The notes under the pieces: generated by a model
What the model was told of the DNA's origin: nothing
Seen by the model: the letters and a program-made list of their open reading frames with translations, nothing else
Database searches by the model: none
NCBI GenBank assembly: GCA_050633505.1
Contig: JBOEGQ010000006.1
Coordinates: 19,066-83,065 of the forward strand
Source of the DNA: UBA1672 sp050633505
GTDB taxonomy: Bacteria > Pseudomonadota > Alphaproteobacteria > Micavibrionales > Micavibrionaceae
Reading direction: 5' to 3'
DNA: 64,000 bases
Translations under genes and position numbers: made by a program
Part shown: in pieces, positions 1-10,000 of the stretch
How positions within the stretch are numbered: the stretch's first letter is position 1
Layout: the number at the start of each line of letters is the position of its first letter

Positions 1-1583
1 TTAACTTGACGATCACAGATGTTGTCGGTGGTGCGCAAGAGGTCTTTGCGAATGTGACGATAGATACCGCGAAGGCAAATTATGTTGTTGCGCGCGTGAA
101 TGATGAAGATAGCGGATCCCGGATGGTGTTGGCTTTGGTGCCTGATGCGGCGGCGGGGCGCCCGATGCAAACGGGTACTGAAGGCGGTGACATTACTCTT
201 TCTGATCTTAAAAATGACAAGGCGTATGGGTTGAAGGTCAGTGCGGATGTTCCTGCAGGTGAGATTGATAAGGTTGACGTTACAATTATCGAAGTCGGTG
301 AGAACTTGCCTGCTTCTGTTCTTGGGCTTGCAAAGCTGGTTGAGCGCAAGTTGAATGAGAAGCTTGGCGAAAAATTGGCGGGTGCTGCGGTGAAAGTTGG
401 TGTATCCGCGTCTGGTAAGGGGCTGCATGTTGTTGCCAATTTCTCAAGGGCTCTCTTGAACGGGTCCTTAGATGCCGGATTTGAATTTTTTGCAGCGGCA
501 GAAAATAGCATCTTAGGCACGCTTAAGCTCAGCTCGGCTTCGGCCAGCAATAATGTTGGGCATTATCGTTTAGGTAAAGGTCGAACAATTATGGCGCAGA
601 TAACGGCGGTAGAGGGCGCGGATGGTTCCAATCTTCCGAAAACGGCTGATCTGATCGGTAAAGAGGCGGATTTTTCGGGTGTGTATGCGCTTGAAAAAGT
701 GGATATGTTTAACATTCTTTGTATTCCTGATGCAACGCGGGCAAAGGCAAGTGATCCTTCTGCGATGGACCCTGATCCGGATGACGCGGGTAATCCGGCG
801 GTGGATTATAATGCTGTTTATACGGCTGCTATGGCGTATTGTGAAAAACGTCGGGCGTTTCTTATTGTTGACCCGCCGCCGACTGTAACGGATACGGACA
901 AGGCAACAGACTGGGTTTCTGGTGGGTTGAATGTTAGCGGATCGAACGGTGCCGCATATTTCCCACGTTTAAGGATGCCAGATCCGCTAGATGACTACAG
1001 GCTTCGTACGTTTGCGCCATGTGGTGCCGTCGCGGGTCTGTATGCGAAAAGTGATGCCTCTCGAGGTGTTTGGTCGGCTCCTGCGGGGACTGATGCGACG
1101 CTTGCGGGGGTTAGTGGTCTTGTTTATTCATTGAATGATGCAGAGAATGGGGCGCTTAATCCTTTGGGGCTTAACTGTATTCGTTCACTTCCTGTTTATG
1201 GGACATTGTCATGGGGGACGCGTACTCTTGATGGTGCGGATGCTCTACAAAGTGAGTGGAAGTATGTGCCTGTACGTCGTTTGGCCTTGATGGTTGAGGA
1301 GGCGTTGTTCAGGGGGACGAAATGGGCAGTATTTCGCGGGAATGATGAACCATTATGGGCGGATTTACGCACGAATGTAACGTCTTATATGCACACGCTG
1401 TTCCGTCAGGGTGCGTTTCAAGGGGAAACTCCGCAAGAGGCATATTTGGTAAAATGTGATTCTGAAACAACGACGCAAGATGATATTGATCGCGGTATTG
1501 TTAATGTTGTCGTCGGCTTTGCGCCATTAAAACCTGCTGAGTTCGTCATTTTAAAGATCCAGCAGATTGTAAACAATCAGTAG
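1..1583 (+). CDS. eCIS tail sheath protein (5' end outside window)
   Basis: This is the contractile sheath subunit that surrounds the inner tube and drives it into the target when it shortens. The reading frame is open to the first base, and the first possible start (TTG at 6) is probably an internal Leu, so the gene is cut by the window edge. The C-terminal half has sheath-type features: FAPCGAVAGLYAKSD, GLNCIRSLPVYGTLSWGTRT and WKYVPVRRLALMVEEALF, ending in the region that forms the subunit-linking arm (GIVNVVVGFAPLKPAEFVIL). It is followed 29 nt later by the tube gene. eCIS loci often carry two or three sheath paralogues; others may lie upstream. The N-terminal ~200 residues are more divergent and may form a surface domain. 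Confidence 0.93.
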   Translation, partial: NLTITDVVGGAQEVFANVTIDTAKANYVVARVNDEDSGSRMVLALVPDAAAGRPMQTGTEGGDITLSDLKNDKAYGLKVSADVPAGEIDKVDVTIIEVGENLPASVLGLAKLVERKLNEKLGEKLAGAAVKVGVSASGKGLHVVANFSRALLNGSLDAGFEFFAAAENSILGTLKLSSASASNNVGHYRLGKGRTIMAQITAVEGADGSNLPKTADLIGKEADFSGVYALEKVDMFNILCIPDATRAKASDPSAMDPDPDDAGNPAVDYNAVYTAAMAYCEKRRAFLIVDPPPTVTDTDKATDWVSGGLNVSGSNGAAYFPRLRMPDPLDDYRLRTFAPCGAVAGLYAKSDASRGVWSAPAGTDATLAGVSGLVYSLNDAENGALNPLGLNCIRSLPVYGTLSWGTRTLDGADALQSEWKYVPVRRLALMVEEALFRGTKWAVFRGNDEPLWADLRTNVTSYMHTLFRQGAFQGETPQEAYLVKCDSETTTQDDIDRGIVNVVVGFAPLKPAEFVILKIQQIVNNQ

Positions 1584-1612
1584 TTTTCTAGATATTTTGA
1601 GGAGAGAGTGCA

Positions 1613-2125
1613 ATGGCACAATTTAAAGTTAATACCGAGCGTTTCGACCCATATAAAAATTATAAATTCCGTGTGAAGTGGGATGGTAATTATGTGGCGG
1701 GTGTTAGTAAGGTAAGCTCATTAAAACGCACAACAGAAGTCGTTAAACATCGTGAGGGCGGCGACCCTAGTACGAGCCGTAAATCCCCAGGACGTACTGA
1801 GTTCGAGGCTGTTACATTAGAGCGCGGGGTTACACACGATCCTGATTTTAATGATTGGGCAAATAAGGTTTGGACGCTGAATAATGCGCTTGGAAAGGAA
1901 AGCTCGGTTAAGGACTTTCGTAAGGATGTGACGATTGAGCTGTATAATGAGGCGGGGCAGGTTGTCCTTGCCTATACCCTTTTCCGGTGTTGGGTTTCTG
2001 AATACCAGGCGTTGCCGGATCTGGATGCGAATGCGAATGCTATTGCTATTCAGATGATTAAGATCGAGCATGAGGGGTGGCAGCAAGATGCAGATAAGAA
2101 AGAACCTGCAGAGGTTAGCATTTGA
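1613..2125 (+). CDS. eCIS inner tube protein (gp19/Hcp-like, Afp1/Afp5 type)
   Basis: A 170-residue tube subunit whose rings would stack into the inner tube pushed out on contraction. The length and the pattern DPYKNYKFRVKWDGNYVAGVSKVSSL, shown here as FDPYKNYKFRVKW followed by VAGVSKVSSL, are typical of the T4 gp19-like tail tube family found in eCIS, as is the later REGGDPSTSRKSPGRTEFE segment that forms the inter-ring loop. A good ribosome-binding site (GAGGAGAG) precedes the ATG. The stop codon overlaps the TTG start of the next gene. Only one tube gene of this type is visible; the Afp7-like protein at 16093 is the specialised tube protein next to the baseplate. Confidence 0.93.
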   Translation: MAQFKVNTERFDPYKNYKFRVKWDGNYVAGVSKVSSLKRTTEVVKHREGGDPSTSRKSPGRTEFEAVTLERGVTHDPDFNDWANKVWTLNNALGKESSVKDFRKDVTIELYNEAGQVVLAYTLFRCWVSEYQALPDLDANANAIAIQMIKIEHEGWQQDADKKEPAEVSI

Positions 2126-2847
2126 CGCATGATGTATTCCATGTTCTGAGAGGGCGAGATGTTTTGGCCTTATGGGAGGCCGGAGCATCTTTACCGTCTG
2201 ATCGTGTCATGGATATGCTTTTATCTGCTGCGTTACCTGATGGCTCCGCATCTTGGATTGATGGTGCATCTATAGGGCAGAAAAATACAGTTTTACTTCG
2301 GCTTTATCATAAGTGGTTTGGGAATGAATTATCTGCGTGTGTCGAGTGTTGTTCTTGTGGGGAGAAGCTTGAAACAAGCGTTCAGGTGACCGATTTACTT
2401 TCTGTTGCGGGGGATGCGTTGCCACGTGTGCATACCCTGGAGGATGGGACACAGATGCGATTTCCAAATTCTCAAGATGTAAGGAATACAGATCATTTCC
2501 AAGATGAGGCGGGTGCGTCCCATGCTTTGTTGCGTTCTTGTTTGATTGATGGTGATGAGATGAGTGATAACGACGTCTTGCGCTATCAACAAGAAGTTGC
2601 AGACGTAATTGAAAAATATGATCCGCTTTCTCTTATAAGTTTTGACTTACAGTGTAATGACTGTGGTACGCGTTTTGAAAGTGCATTGGATGTTGCGTTT
2701 TTTCTCCTGCGTAATTTCTCAAGCTTGGCGCAACGTATACTTTATGATGTGCATTCTTTGGCACAGCATTACGGATGGCGAGAGGCGGATATCTTGGACA
2801 TGTCTGATACACGACGAAAAGCCTATATGAGGTTGATTGAGGGATGA
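2122..2847 (+). CDS. Cys-rich baseplate-type eCIS protein with zinc-ribbon-like motifs
   Basis: A 241-residue protein of the structural operon. It starts at a TTG overlapping the stop of the tube gene; no in-frame ATG lies nearby, so translational coupling is likely. Two cysteine clusters, CVECCSCGE near residue 71 and CNDCGTRFE near residue 177, could together hold one zinc ion. Small proteins with such paired cysteines and similar position next to the tube occur in T4-like phages and eCIS loci (T4 gp26/gp51-type baseplate proteins); assignment to that family is inferred from context and length, not from a clear motif. The stop overlaps the next ATG by four bases. Confidence 0.6.
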   Translation: MTHDVFHVLRGRDVLALWEAGASLPSDRVMDMLLSAALPDGSASWIDGASIGQKNTVLLRLYHKWFGNELSACVECCSCGEKLETSVQVTDLLSVAGDALPRVHTLEDGTQMRFPNSQDVRNTDHFQDEAGASHALLRSCLIDGDEMSDNDVLRYQQEVADVIEKYDPLSLISFDLQCNDCGTRFESALDVAFFLLRNFSSLAQRILYDVHSLAQHYGWREADILDMSDTRRKAYMRLIEG

Positions 2848-3737
2848 GTGGTTTTTTTGAAAAAATTGTACAAATTCGGCGGGGTCGCTATAGCATGCTT
2901 CGACCTCGGGAAGGTTCTATGTTTGAAAATGAAGAATGGAACGAATCTGGGTTTGATGAAGCGCTGGGTGAGAATGCAGACGCGCCGGATAAACATCATG
3001 TGGAAAGATCCGTTGGTCGTACTTCATCTTCGGTTGCGCATAATACGGGCGTGACCGGTGGTGCAATCGATAATGGGCGTGCGGATACTTCTCCTGATAT
3101 GAAATATAAAGACGATAAGATTACATCGCCAAATATATTGATGAAGCGCAAGGTTAACGAGACATCTATTGATCACGATTCTATAGGAAAAGCAGAGAGT
3201 GTACCTCAAGCCGATATGCGTGCTTCTTCTGATAAAAGTAAAGCGCCAGCAGCGCAGCTAAAAGAAAGTCGTATATACACGGAAATGCATCATTTCAACC
3301 AAGGTGATGGGACAGCTGAAGATCGTGACGTGCAAAATTCTGAACTGTCTCATCAAGGTATTATACAATATTTAGAGGGGCAGCATGTCCGTATCGAAAA
3401 TGGTTCTACTGTTGTGAATAGACCGGTTGAACAGGTATCAGGTGATAACATCACTAATATTATTGAGGGGCAAAATTCTCTTCACCGTAATGATGTTATG
3501 GCGATGCCTGACATCGGGAGGGCCAACAGATCATCACGAAAAAAATATTCGCAAGATGATGTGACCGATGATGGGGATGTGCATATTCATATTGGCTCGA
3601 TACATGTCAGGGCGCAGGATCAGGGCAAGGCACAACTTGTACCAGTACCACATCGTGAAACGGGTATGGCTGTGCAGAAACGCTCAGATGGTGCGCCTTC
3701 TTTGGATGATTACTTGAAACAACAGGAGAAGGTATGA
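2844..3737 (+). CDS. Hydrophilic, probably disordered eCIS operon protein of unknown function
   Basis: A 297-residue protein with no family I recognise. It begins with a short basic and hydrophobic segment (MSGFFEKIVQIRRGRYSMLR) and then is rich in Asp, Asn, Ser, Lys, Gln and His, with few hydrophobic stretches, which suggests a largely disordered chain. One short part near residues 245-258 (DGDVHIHIGSIHVRAQ) looks beta-forming; this IHIGxIxV pattern resembles short C-terminal segments of proteins encoded next to eCIS caps. Both ends overlap neighbouring genes by four bases (ATGA), so it is translated with the structural genes. Possible roles are linker, chaperone or length regulator; none can be shown from sequence. 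Confidence 0.6.
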   Translation: MSGFFEKIVQIRRGRYSMLRPREGSMFENEEWNESGFDEALGENADAPDKHHVERSVGRTSSSVAHNTGVTGGAIDNGRADTSPDMKYKDDKITSPNILMKRKVNETSIDHDSIGKAESVPQADMRASSDKSKAPAAQLKESRIYTEMHHFNQGDGTAEDRDVQNSELSHQGIIQYLEGQHVRIENGSTVVNRPVEQVSGDNITNIIEGQNSLHRNDVMAMPDIGRANRSSRKKYSQDDVTDDGDVHIHIGSIHVRAQDQGKAQLVPVPHRETGMAVQKRSDGAPSLDDYLKQQEKV

Positions 3738-4774
3738 GTTCATCTTATGCAATAGCGGCTGTATCTGCGGTTTTGTCGCGTTACTTGAAGGAGGCCTTGG
3801 TTGATGACAAGGTTGCGGATGTGCTGGGTGATGATGTGATGGTATCGGTTTTACCGCCGGATCGGGTGATGTCCCCGGGCGATGAAGAACCAACACAAAT
3901 TAATATCTATTTACACCAAGTTACGCATAATGCTGCGCTTTCTAATCTGAATTTTGCATCTCGGGATTCTCAAGGGAATGTGATCGATGCACCGCAACTC
4001 TCCCTGAATTTACATTATTTATTGACGGTGTACGGAAAAACACCATTTGCTGCAGAGATATTGTTAGGGCATGCAATGCGGTTTTTTCATGATGTACCGG
4101 TTTTGGGGCGTGATGTTATCCGTAAAATACTGTCGCCTGAGGTTGATGATGATAATCTGCCTGATATCCTTGCGGAGGCCGGACTCGCGGATCAAATTGA
4201 GCAAATCAAGATTACCCCTGAAATTCTGAATACCGAGGATATGTCACGTTTATGGTCGGCTATTCAATCACAATTCAGGGTAAGTGCAGCATATCAAGTG
4301 TCTGTTGTGTTAATTGACAGCCAACATGTCCCGAAAGCCAGCTTACCTGTTCATGAGCGAGAGATACGCGTTGGAGAACTGGACGCCGAAGTGGAAGAGG
4401 ATGTGCCGGATACTCTTCCTGTTGTGCAGGCATTAGAGGTGAAAAATAGTGGTGCGCCGGTGGATGAAGGCGGGCTTAAGTTTGTTACGGGTGAATTGAA
4501 GGTGACCCTTCAAGATAATGTCGGGAAACAGCAAAGCGTCACATTGTTGCTGAATAAAACGGCATTAGCTGCGGATGAAGAGCAGCGTTCCTATCGTTTT
4601 ACGATGCCTGTCGGGCATAAGTTTGACAATGATGATGCGCTTTCTGTGATTCATATTCCGTATGAAAATGTGGTGAAGGGGACGTATTTGGTGCGGGTCG
4701 GTATTGATGGCGTTGAGAGCCATTTGGAAGTCGGGGCAGATGAGAAGTTTGTATCACCTAATGCGGTGTTTTAA
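3734..4774 (+). CDS. DUF4255 / Pvc16-type tail terminator (cap) protein
   Basis: A 346-residue protein whose N-terminal ~190 residues match the Pvc16/Afp16 N-terminal family (DUF4255): AIAAVSAVLSRYLKEALVDD, then QINIYLHQVTHNAALSN, LNLHYLLTVYGKTPFAAEIL and AAYQVSVVLIDSQ. In Afp and PVC this protein caps the end of the tube and sheath opposite the baseplate and fixes the final length. The C-terminal ~120 residues look like an Ig-type beta domain, an addition seen in longer members. It overlaps the preceding gene by four bases and lies 12 nt before the AAA+ ATPase gene; a cap gene adjacent to an ATPase gene also occurs in Afp/PVC loci. Confidence 0.88.
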   Translation: MSSSYAIAAVSAVLSRYLKEALVDDKVADVLGDDVMVSVLPPDRVMSPGDEEPTQINIYLHQVTHNAALSNLNFASRDSQGNVIDAPQLSLNLHYLLTVYGKTPFAAEILLGHAMRFFHDVPVLGRDVIRKILSPEVDDDNLPDILAEAGLADQIEQIKITPEILNTEDMSRLWSAIQSQFRVSAAYQVSVVLIDSQHVPKASLPVHEREIRVGELDAEVEEDVPDTLPVVQALEVKNSGAPVDEGGLKFVTGELKVTLQDNVGKQQSVTLLLNKTALAADEEQRSYRFTMPVGHKFDNDDALSVIHIPYENVVKGTYLVRVGIDGVESHLEVGADEKFVSPNAVF

Positions 4775-4786
4775 GGGGAGGTTTCT

Positions 4787-6757
4787 ATGTCATTGGGGCA
4801 GCGTGGTATTCGTAAAGATAGGCATGTAAAGTATAGAGAAAAAGCGAAGGGAAGCGTTAACCAAGAAGAGTGGCTGGAACAAAACAGACAAGCCTTGGGC
4901 TTGGCCTTTGAATGGATTGGAACTCTTCTAAAGCAGAGATTTGCGGGTGAAAATGCGCTTGATCAGGTTTCTGAAAATGCTTTTCAAGAGCATAAATCAT
5001 ATGTTGAGGCAATGGCATTGCCGCCGGCTTATGAAGTTGTTGCCCATGTTTTTAAATTATCTGAGTTTGAAAAGTTTCTGGTGTTACTGGCCGCGGCTGC
5101 TGAAATAGATTCAGCCGTGCAGCAATTGTTGTATAAGGCGGGGCATAAGAAGGTTACTTTTGCTTTGGCATTTCAATTATTTGAAGGTGCACATTGGAAT
5201 GCAACAGGCCCGCAATCGGCGTTGCGATACTGGAAGATTTTGTCATTAGATAAGAATGATTTTGTATCTCAGGCGGCGTTGCGTCTGGATGAACGGGTTA
5301 TCCATGCTTTATTGGGGATTGCGGCGCCTGATGAACGGTTGATGCCCTATATCTATTCTTATGAAGGGGATATAACGTTATCAAAATCGCAGCACGATAA
5401 TGTAAATACAATTCCTGTGACAGCGGGGCATGTTAATTTCCATGGCTCAAACCAAAAAGACAAACCCGCTTTGGCAAAAATACTCGCAAGGCAGCGATCT
5501 GAACGCCTTTATTGTATGAACTTATCATCTTTGCCAAGGTCGGTAGTAGACCGGCATTTGATGGCGGTCTTATGGCAGAGAGAAGTTTTGTTATCGCAGG
5601 CCAGTTTATATATTGATGCGCATGAAGGTGGGCATGGGGATATATTGCATGATTTAAAGGAGCTTCTTAGCCATGTTAAGGGGCGTGTCTATATTGGCTC
5701 ACATGAGCCTTTGCCAGACTTTATACCAACATTTCGTTTGGCTGTGTCCAAGCCATTACGCGAGGAACAAAATGATCTTTGGCTAACCGCGTTATCGCAA
5801 AAGGCGGATACGGTTGCAAATGATGTATCTGGTGTGATTGATAATTTCGATTTTGGGGCAGGGGATATTGGTGAGGTCTGCGCGGTTTATAATGTCGGCA
5901 ATGATGAGGCATTACATACGATCTGTAAGAAACAGTCCAGACCATCCTTAGACACATTGGCGCAAAGAATTGATGTGCGGGCCGGTTGGGATGATTTGAT
6001 TTTGCCTGAGTCTAAAAAACGAATTTTAATGGATGTCGAAAGACACGTAAAACAGCGCAGCACTGTTTTGAATGAGTGGGGCTTTGATAAGATATCTGCA
6101 CGTGGCCTTGGGATTAGCGCATTATTAGCTGGGCCAAGTGGTACGGGAAAGACCCTGACAGCGGAAATACTGGCAAATGCACTTGAGCTTGATTTGTATA
6201 AGGTTGATTTGAGCTCTACGGTTAGTAAGTATATCGGGGAAACTGAGAAGAATTTGCGTCGTATTTTTGATGCTGCGGAGAATGGCGGTACGTTACTTTT
6301 ATTTGATGAAGCAGATGCCTTGTTTGGAAAACGAACCGAAGCAGAAAGCAGCCATGACCGTCATGCGAATATTGAGGTTAGTTATTTATTGCAGCGTATG
6401 GAACAGTATCGCGGCGTGGTAATTTTAACCACGAATTTTAAGTCTGCGATTGATAAGGCATTTATGCGCCGTATCAATTATTGCATTCAGTTTCCGTTTC
6501 CTGACTACGAACAGCGCAAGGCTGTTTGGACACATGTTTTCCCTGAAAATGCAAAAACGAAGGGGTTGGATTTTGATAAGCTGGCTGCACTGAATATAGC
6601 GCCGGGACATATTCGAAATATGGCACTCTATGCGTCTTTTGTTGCAGCCGATGAAGGTAGCCCGGTTCAAATGAAGCATTTGTTATATGCTGCGCAGGCG
6701 GAGTATATGAAGCTTGAGAAAACCTTGAGCCCTAAAGAAGTACACGGGTGGGTATAA
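4787..6757 (+). CDS. eCIS AAA+ ATPase (Afp15/Pvc15 type)
   Basis: A 656-residue ATPase. The N-terminal ~400 residues are a helical region of the type seen before the ATPase core in eCIS ATPases. The core has Walker A GPSGTGKTL near residue 448, Walker B LLLFDEADALFGKR near 503, sensor-1 region VVILTTNFKSAID near 544 and an arginine-finger region (FMRRINY) near 560. Afp15/Pvc15 ATPases are needed for particle assembly or cargo loading rather than recycling of the contracted sheath; which applies here cannot be told. The start has a strong ribosome-binding site (AAGGGGAGG). Its stop TAA overlaps the ATG of the next gene. Confidence 0.9.
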   Translation: MSLGQRGIRKDRHVKYREKAKGSVNQEEWLEQNRQALGLAFEWIGTLLKQRFAGENALDQVSENAFQEHKSYVEAMALPPAYEVVAHVFKLSEFEKFLVLLAAAAEIDSAVQQLLYKAGHKKVTFALAFQLFEGAHWNATGPQSALRYWKILSLDKNDFVSQAALRLDERVIHALLGIAAPDERLMPYIYSYEGDITLSKSQHDNVNTIPVTAGHVNFHGSNQKDKPALAKILARQRSERLYCMNLSSLPRSVVDRHLMAVLWQREVLLSQASLYIDAHEGGHGDILHDLKELLSHVKGRVYIGSHEPLPDFIPTFRLAVSKPLREEQNDLWLTALSQKADTVANDVSGVIDNFDFGAGDIGEVCAVYNVGNDEALHTICKKQSRPSLDTLAQRIDVRAGWDDLILPESKKRILMDVERHVKQRSTVLNEWGFDKISARGLGISALLAGPSGTGKTLTAEILANALELDLYKVDLSSTVSKYIGETEKNLRRIFDAAENGGTLLLFDEADALFGKRTEAESSHDRHANIEVSYLLQRMEQYRGVVILTTNFKSAIDKAFMRRINYCIQFPFPDYEQRKAVWTHVFPENAKTKGLDFDKLAALNIAPGHIRNMALYASFVAADEGSPVQMKHLLYAAQAEYMKLEKTLSPKEVHGWV

Positions 6758-7005
6758 TGGGGCATCGGGGCAGAAACATTACGATCAATATTGATGAGAT
6801 TGTCTTCGATGGCTGTGATTTTCCAGATTATAAGAAACCACGTTTTATGGCGGCGTTTCAGGCAGAGTTGGAACGGCTATTCCGAAAATATGGATTACCT
6901 CGGCAACGGAAACTTGATACCCCTATACAGTGGTCTTCTGTTAGTGAGCAGACAGCACAACGTCTTGCCTATGCGGTTTATGAAAGACTGGGGCAGCAGG
7001 TATGA
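6757..7005 (+). CDS. Small eCIS operon protein of unknown function
   Basis: An 82-residue protein starting at the ATG that overlaps the stop of the ATPase gene (TAATG). A GTG nine bases earlier is in frame but less likely because the overlap start is the common form of coupling. The sequence opens with a predicted beta strand (NITINIDEIVFDG) and continues with amphipathic helix (RFMAAFQAELERLFRKYGL), and ends SEQTAQRLAYAVYERLGQQ. Small proteins with an INIDEIVxDG opening are encoded just before DUF4157 genes in other eCIS loci as far as I recall, which would fit a chaperone or adaptor for the large protein encoded next. Its stop overlaps the next start by four bases. Confidence 0.65.
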   Translation: MGHRGRNITINIDEIVFDGCDFPDYKKPRFMAAFQAELERLFRKYGLPRQRKLDTPIQWSSVSEQTAQRLAYAVYERLGQQV

Positions 7006-10000
7006 GCGCAAAAGAAGCCGTTCAGCCTGTATCGGATATTCGTAGTGAGAAAAGCACATTTTCCTGTAACTCTATCGTGTCTGATACAAATTCTGAGCGC
7101 GCAAAGCAAACAGAGGATTTAGTTCGGGATATTGCACCTCAGTTGGGTCTACGTGTTTCCGATATGAAAATTTTTTCGGATGAGCAAGCGGAACGTGTGG
7201 TGGGGGTGCATGGTTTTCGCGGTTTGATGCGTGATGGATCTGTATATCTGGATCCAAAACGTTATCAGGCATCAAGTACTGCCGGGCGTGCTTTGCTTGC
7301 TCATGAAATGGTGCATGTTGCACAACGTACAGAATGGCGTGGCCTTCAGGCGGGGCGTGGGGCATCTGTGTATGAAGCAGAGAAAGAAGCGGATGCGCTT
7401 GCGCAGAGATATGCGGCGGGGCACCGTATGCGCGCACCGGTGCATGCGTTACCAGAAGGACATAGCGCAGCCTTTGAGGGGGCAAGTGCTTTTGATAGTC
7501 TTGGTGTTGTTCCTGTTGATGATATCTTCAAATCGGAACTTGCGCGTATTAAGGCGATTTTAGAACAGGAAGATATTGGCAGTGATGAAGTAGAAGATGT
7601 ATTGAGAATTCTTGATAATGTTACGCTTCCTGATGCGCTGTCTATTATGCACAATGTTTGGTGTGTACCATTAATCAGAAGCCTTGAGAGCGAACATGTT
7701 GAACGTTGGCGTGGTCAGGTTATTGCGTGTTACGCCAGCCTGGATTGGCTGGATATTTTTACGACAGATCATGCGTTTTTTGATGGTATGGATTTGCGTA
7801 GCTTGAACGCACATGAGAGAGTCATGGTGCAAAAAGTGCTGGCTAATTTGCGTTTATCGCAGTTGCAAGAGGTGCTTGACGATGAAAATAATGGGCCGGT
7901 TGTACGGGCATTGATTTCGGCGCCTTTGGATATTGGGGCTACGGTTCATACCTTTAATCAGGAAATAGAGCAGCGCCATACTGCAATACGTGAAGATTTT
8001 GGCGTTACTTTGCCTGAAGAAGCACGCCAACCAGCCAGCTTTGTACAAAATATTCTTGAGTTGGCAAATGAGGGGAAGTTCCCTGAGATTTTATCTCTGT
8101 TCAATGTTTATACAGAGCAACTTAATCTCTCTGTTTCTGATGTTAGAAGACGGGATCAGGATGAGGCACAGAGGCGTCTTGATCATGTAAGCGGAGAAAT
8201 CCTTTTGGCGGAACGTGATGCATTGGAAGCAGAACAAAGAGCAACAGAGGAATCTGCGCGTTTAGCCGAAGAGGAGGAAGAGGCACAAAGGCGTGCAAGA
8301 ACGCAATTAAGGCGGCAAGAGGTTGTTTTACGTTCCGTTGTTCAACAGCTTGATGATGAAGGTGTTGTGCAGAGAATTATCGATTTTGCACTTGAACAGA
8401 ATATTTATAATGCTGATACGAAGCCGCAAGGTTTTTCCGCAGATGGATTCCTATCCTTATTGCGTTATCGTGCGCCGGATCGAAATATTACGCTTTTGGA
8501 ACGGCTTTTATATCGCGGAATAGATGATTGGGCAGTACGTGATTATGAGGCACGCTTTGCCTATGATGTTCTCAGTCAGATGGCGCCGGACGCGCAAGAG
8601 CGATTCAAGCGTATTCGTGGCGGCCAGCTTTATAATCGTTTAATCAGTAATTTACCGCATAGTTACTTGTTGCGGGATGATGCTCTCTTTATCGGGCAGG
8701 AAGGTGTACAGGCGATATTAAGTGAGGAGCCTTACCAGTTTGTCTCACAGGTTTTTGAACAAATTGTGACTTTCTTTGAAGACAATTGTTTTTTGAATAA
8801 ACGGGAGGCTGTCGCAGGATTTTACGCCATTGTGCAACTAACCCCTCCTGTCTTGGGTGAAAAAAATCGTGCAGATCAAGAAGAGAGCGCCTTGGATCAA
8901 GCGCAGAAAGATATTTTCCGCCCTGTTCTGGTGCATCGGTTGGATGCGTTGGGGCAAATTGAACGTATGTTGAATAGTTTGCCTGAAAGTTTCCTGTATA
9001 GCGAAGGAAACTGGCGCGGATTGAGTAAGATCATATCCGCCTTAGATCCACGTTCGGCGCAAAATCTAGCACGAAATTATCTGGGTAAAGGATGGTTTGA
9101 TTGGATGGTTACGGATAGGGAGGCGTTTTTAGGGTATCGCCTTTACCGTATGCTTTCGCCTGAGGATCAACGGGAAATCAATGCGCGATTTGACAATGAC
9201 ATTTTTGGGCATATTACCAGTGAGATGTCGGGTGACATGCGTTCTCATATTACTTTAAATCCCTACCGGGGGGCGGATGACCCTTATGCACGTATTCCTG
9301 TATTAGAGGAGTTGGCCGATTCTAGTTTTTGGCAGGATGAAGAGCGCGCCACTCCTGAGGCTGTAGATGTTCGAGTCGGGCTGGCTGTTTCTATGGGGTA
9401 TCATCGTGAGGTTTTTGACCTTTCAAAGCGTATGGAGGTTTATCTAATACCGGAGCTAATGCCTGTGGTGAACAGGTATCGTTTATTTGTTCCTCGTGTG
9501 AGGCCGGAATATGTGTCTTTAGAAGTTGAGGGGCGCCCTTGGTATGATGAAGGAGTGTTGCAGACACTCCGTGATGCGGGCGGATATGTTGTGGCCTTGG
9601 TTGCTACCCTTGTGCAGGCCGGTTATGGGAGCTCTATTACTGTTCGTGGCAATGCAGAACAGTTAGAGGCATTGCTTGGAGAGGGGCTTCATTTTTCTAC
9701 AGTAGGGGCGAGTGTTTCTAATGAAGAAGTGCCCGATGGCGTTGGCACGACCTCCACCCCTTCTGCACAAAATCCTGGTGTACAACAGCTTACGAATGAA
9801 GAAGTAGAAGCTGTTGGGGCGCTTTTAGGGGATAATGATTTTGAACTAATCTTAGATATGGATAGAGATAAGGTAATTGGCCAAATCGGTTCCATGGATT
9901 TATCTGACATCTATGTTTTTGTTGGTGATAGTAAGATTACAATAGGGCAAGTAAGCCTTTCGGATTTGCGGTTTAATGCTATATTCTCTGTAGGTGAGGC

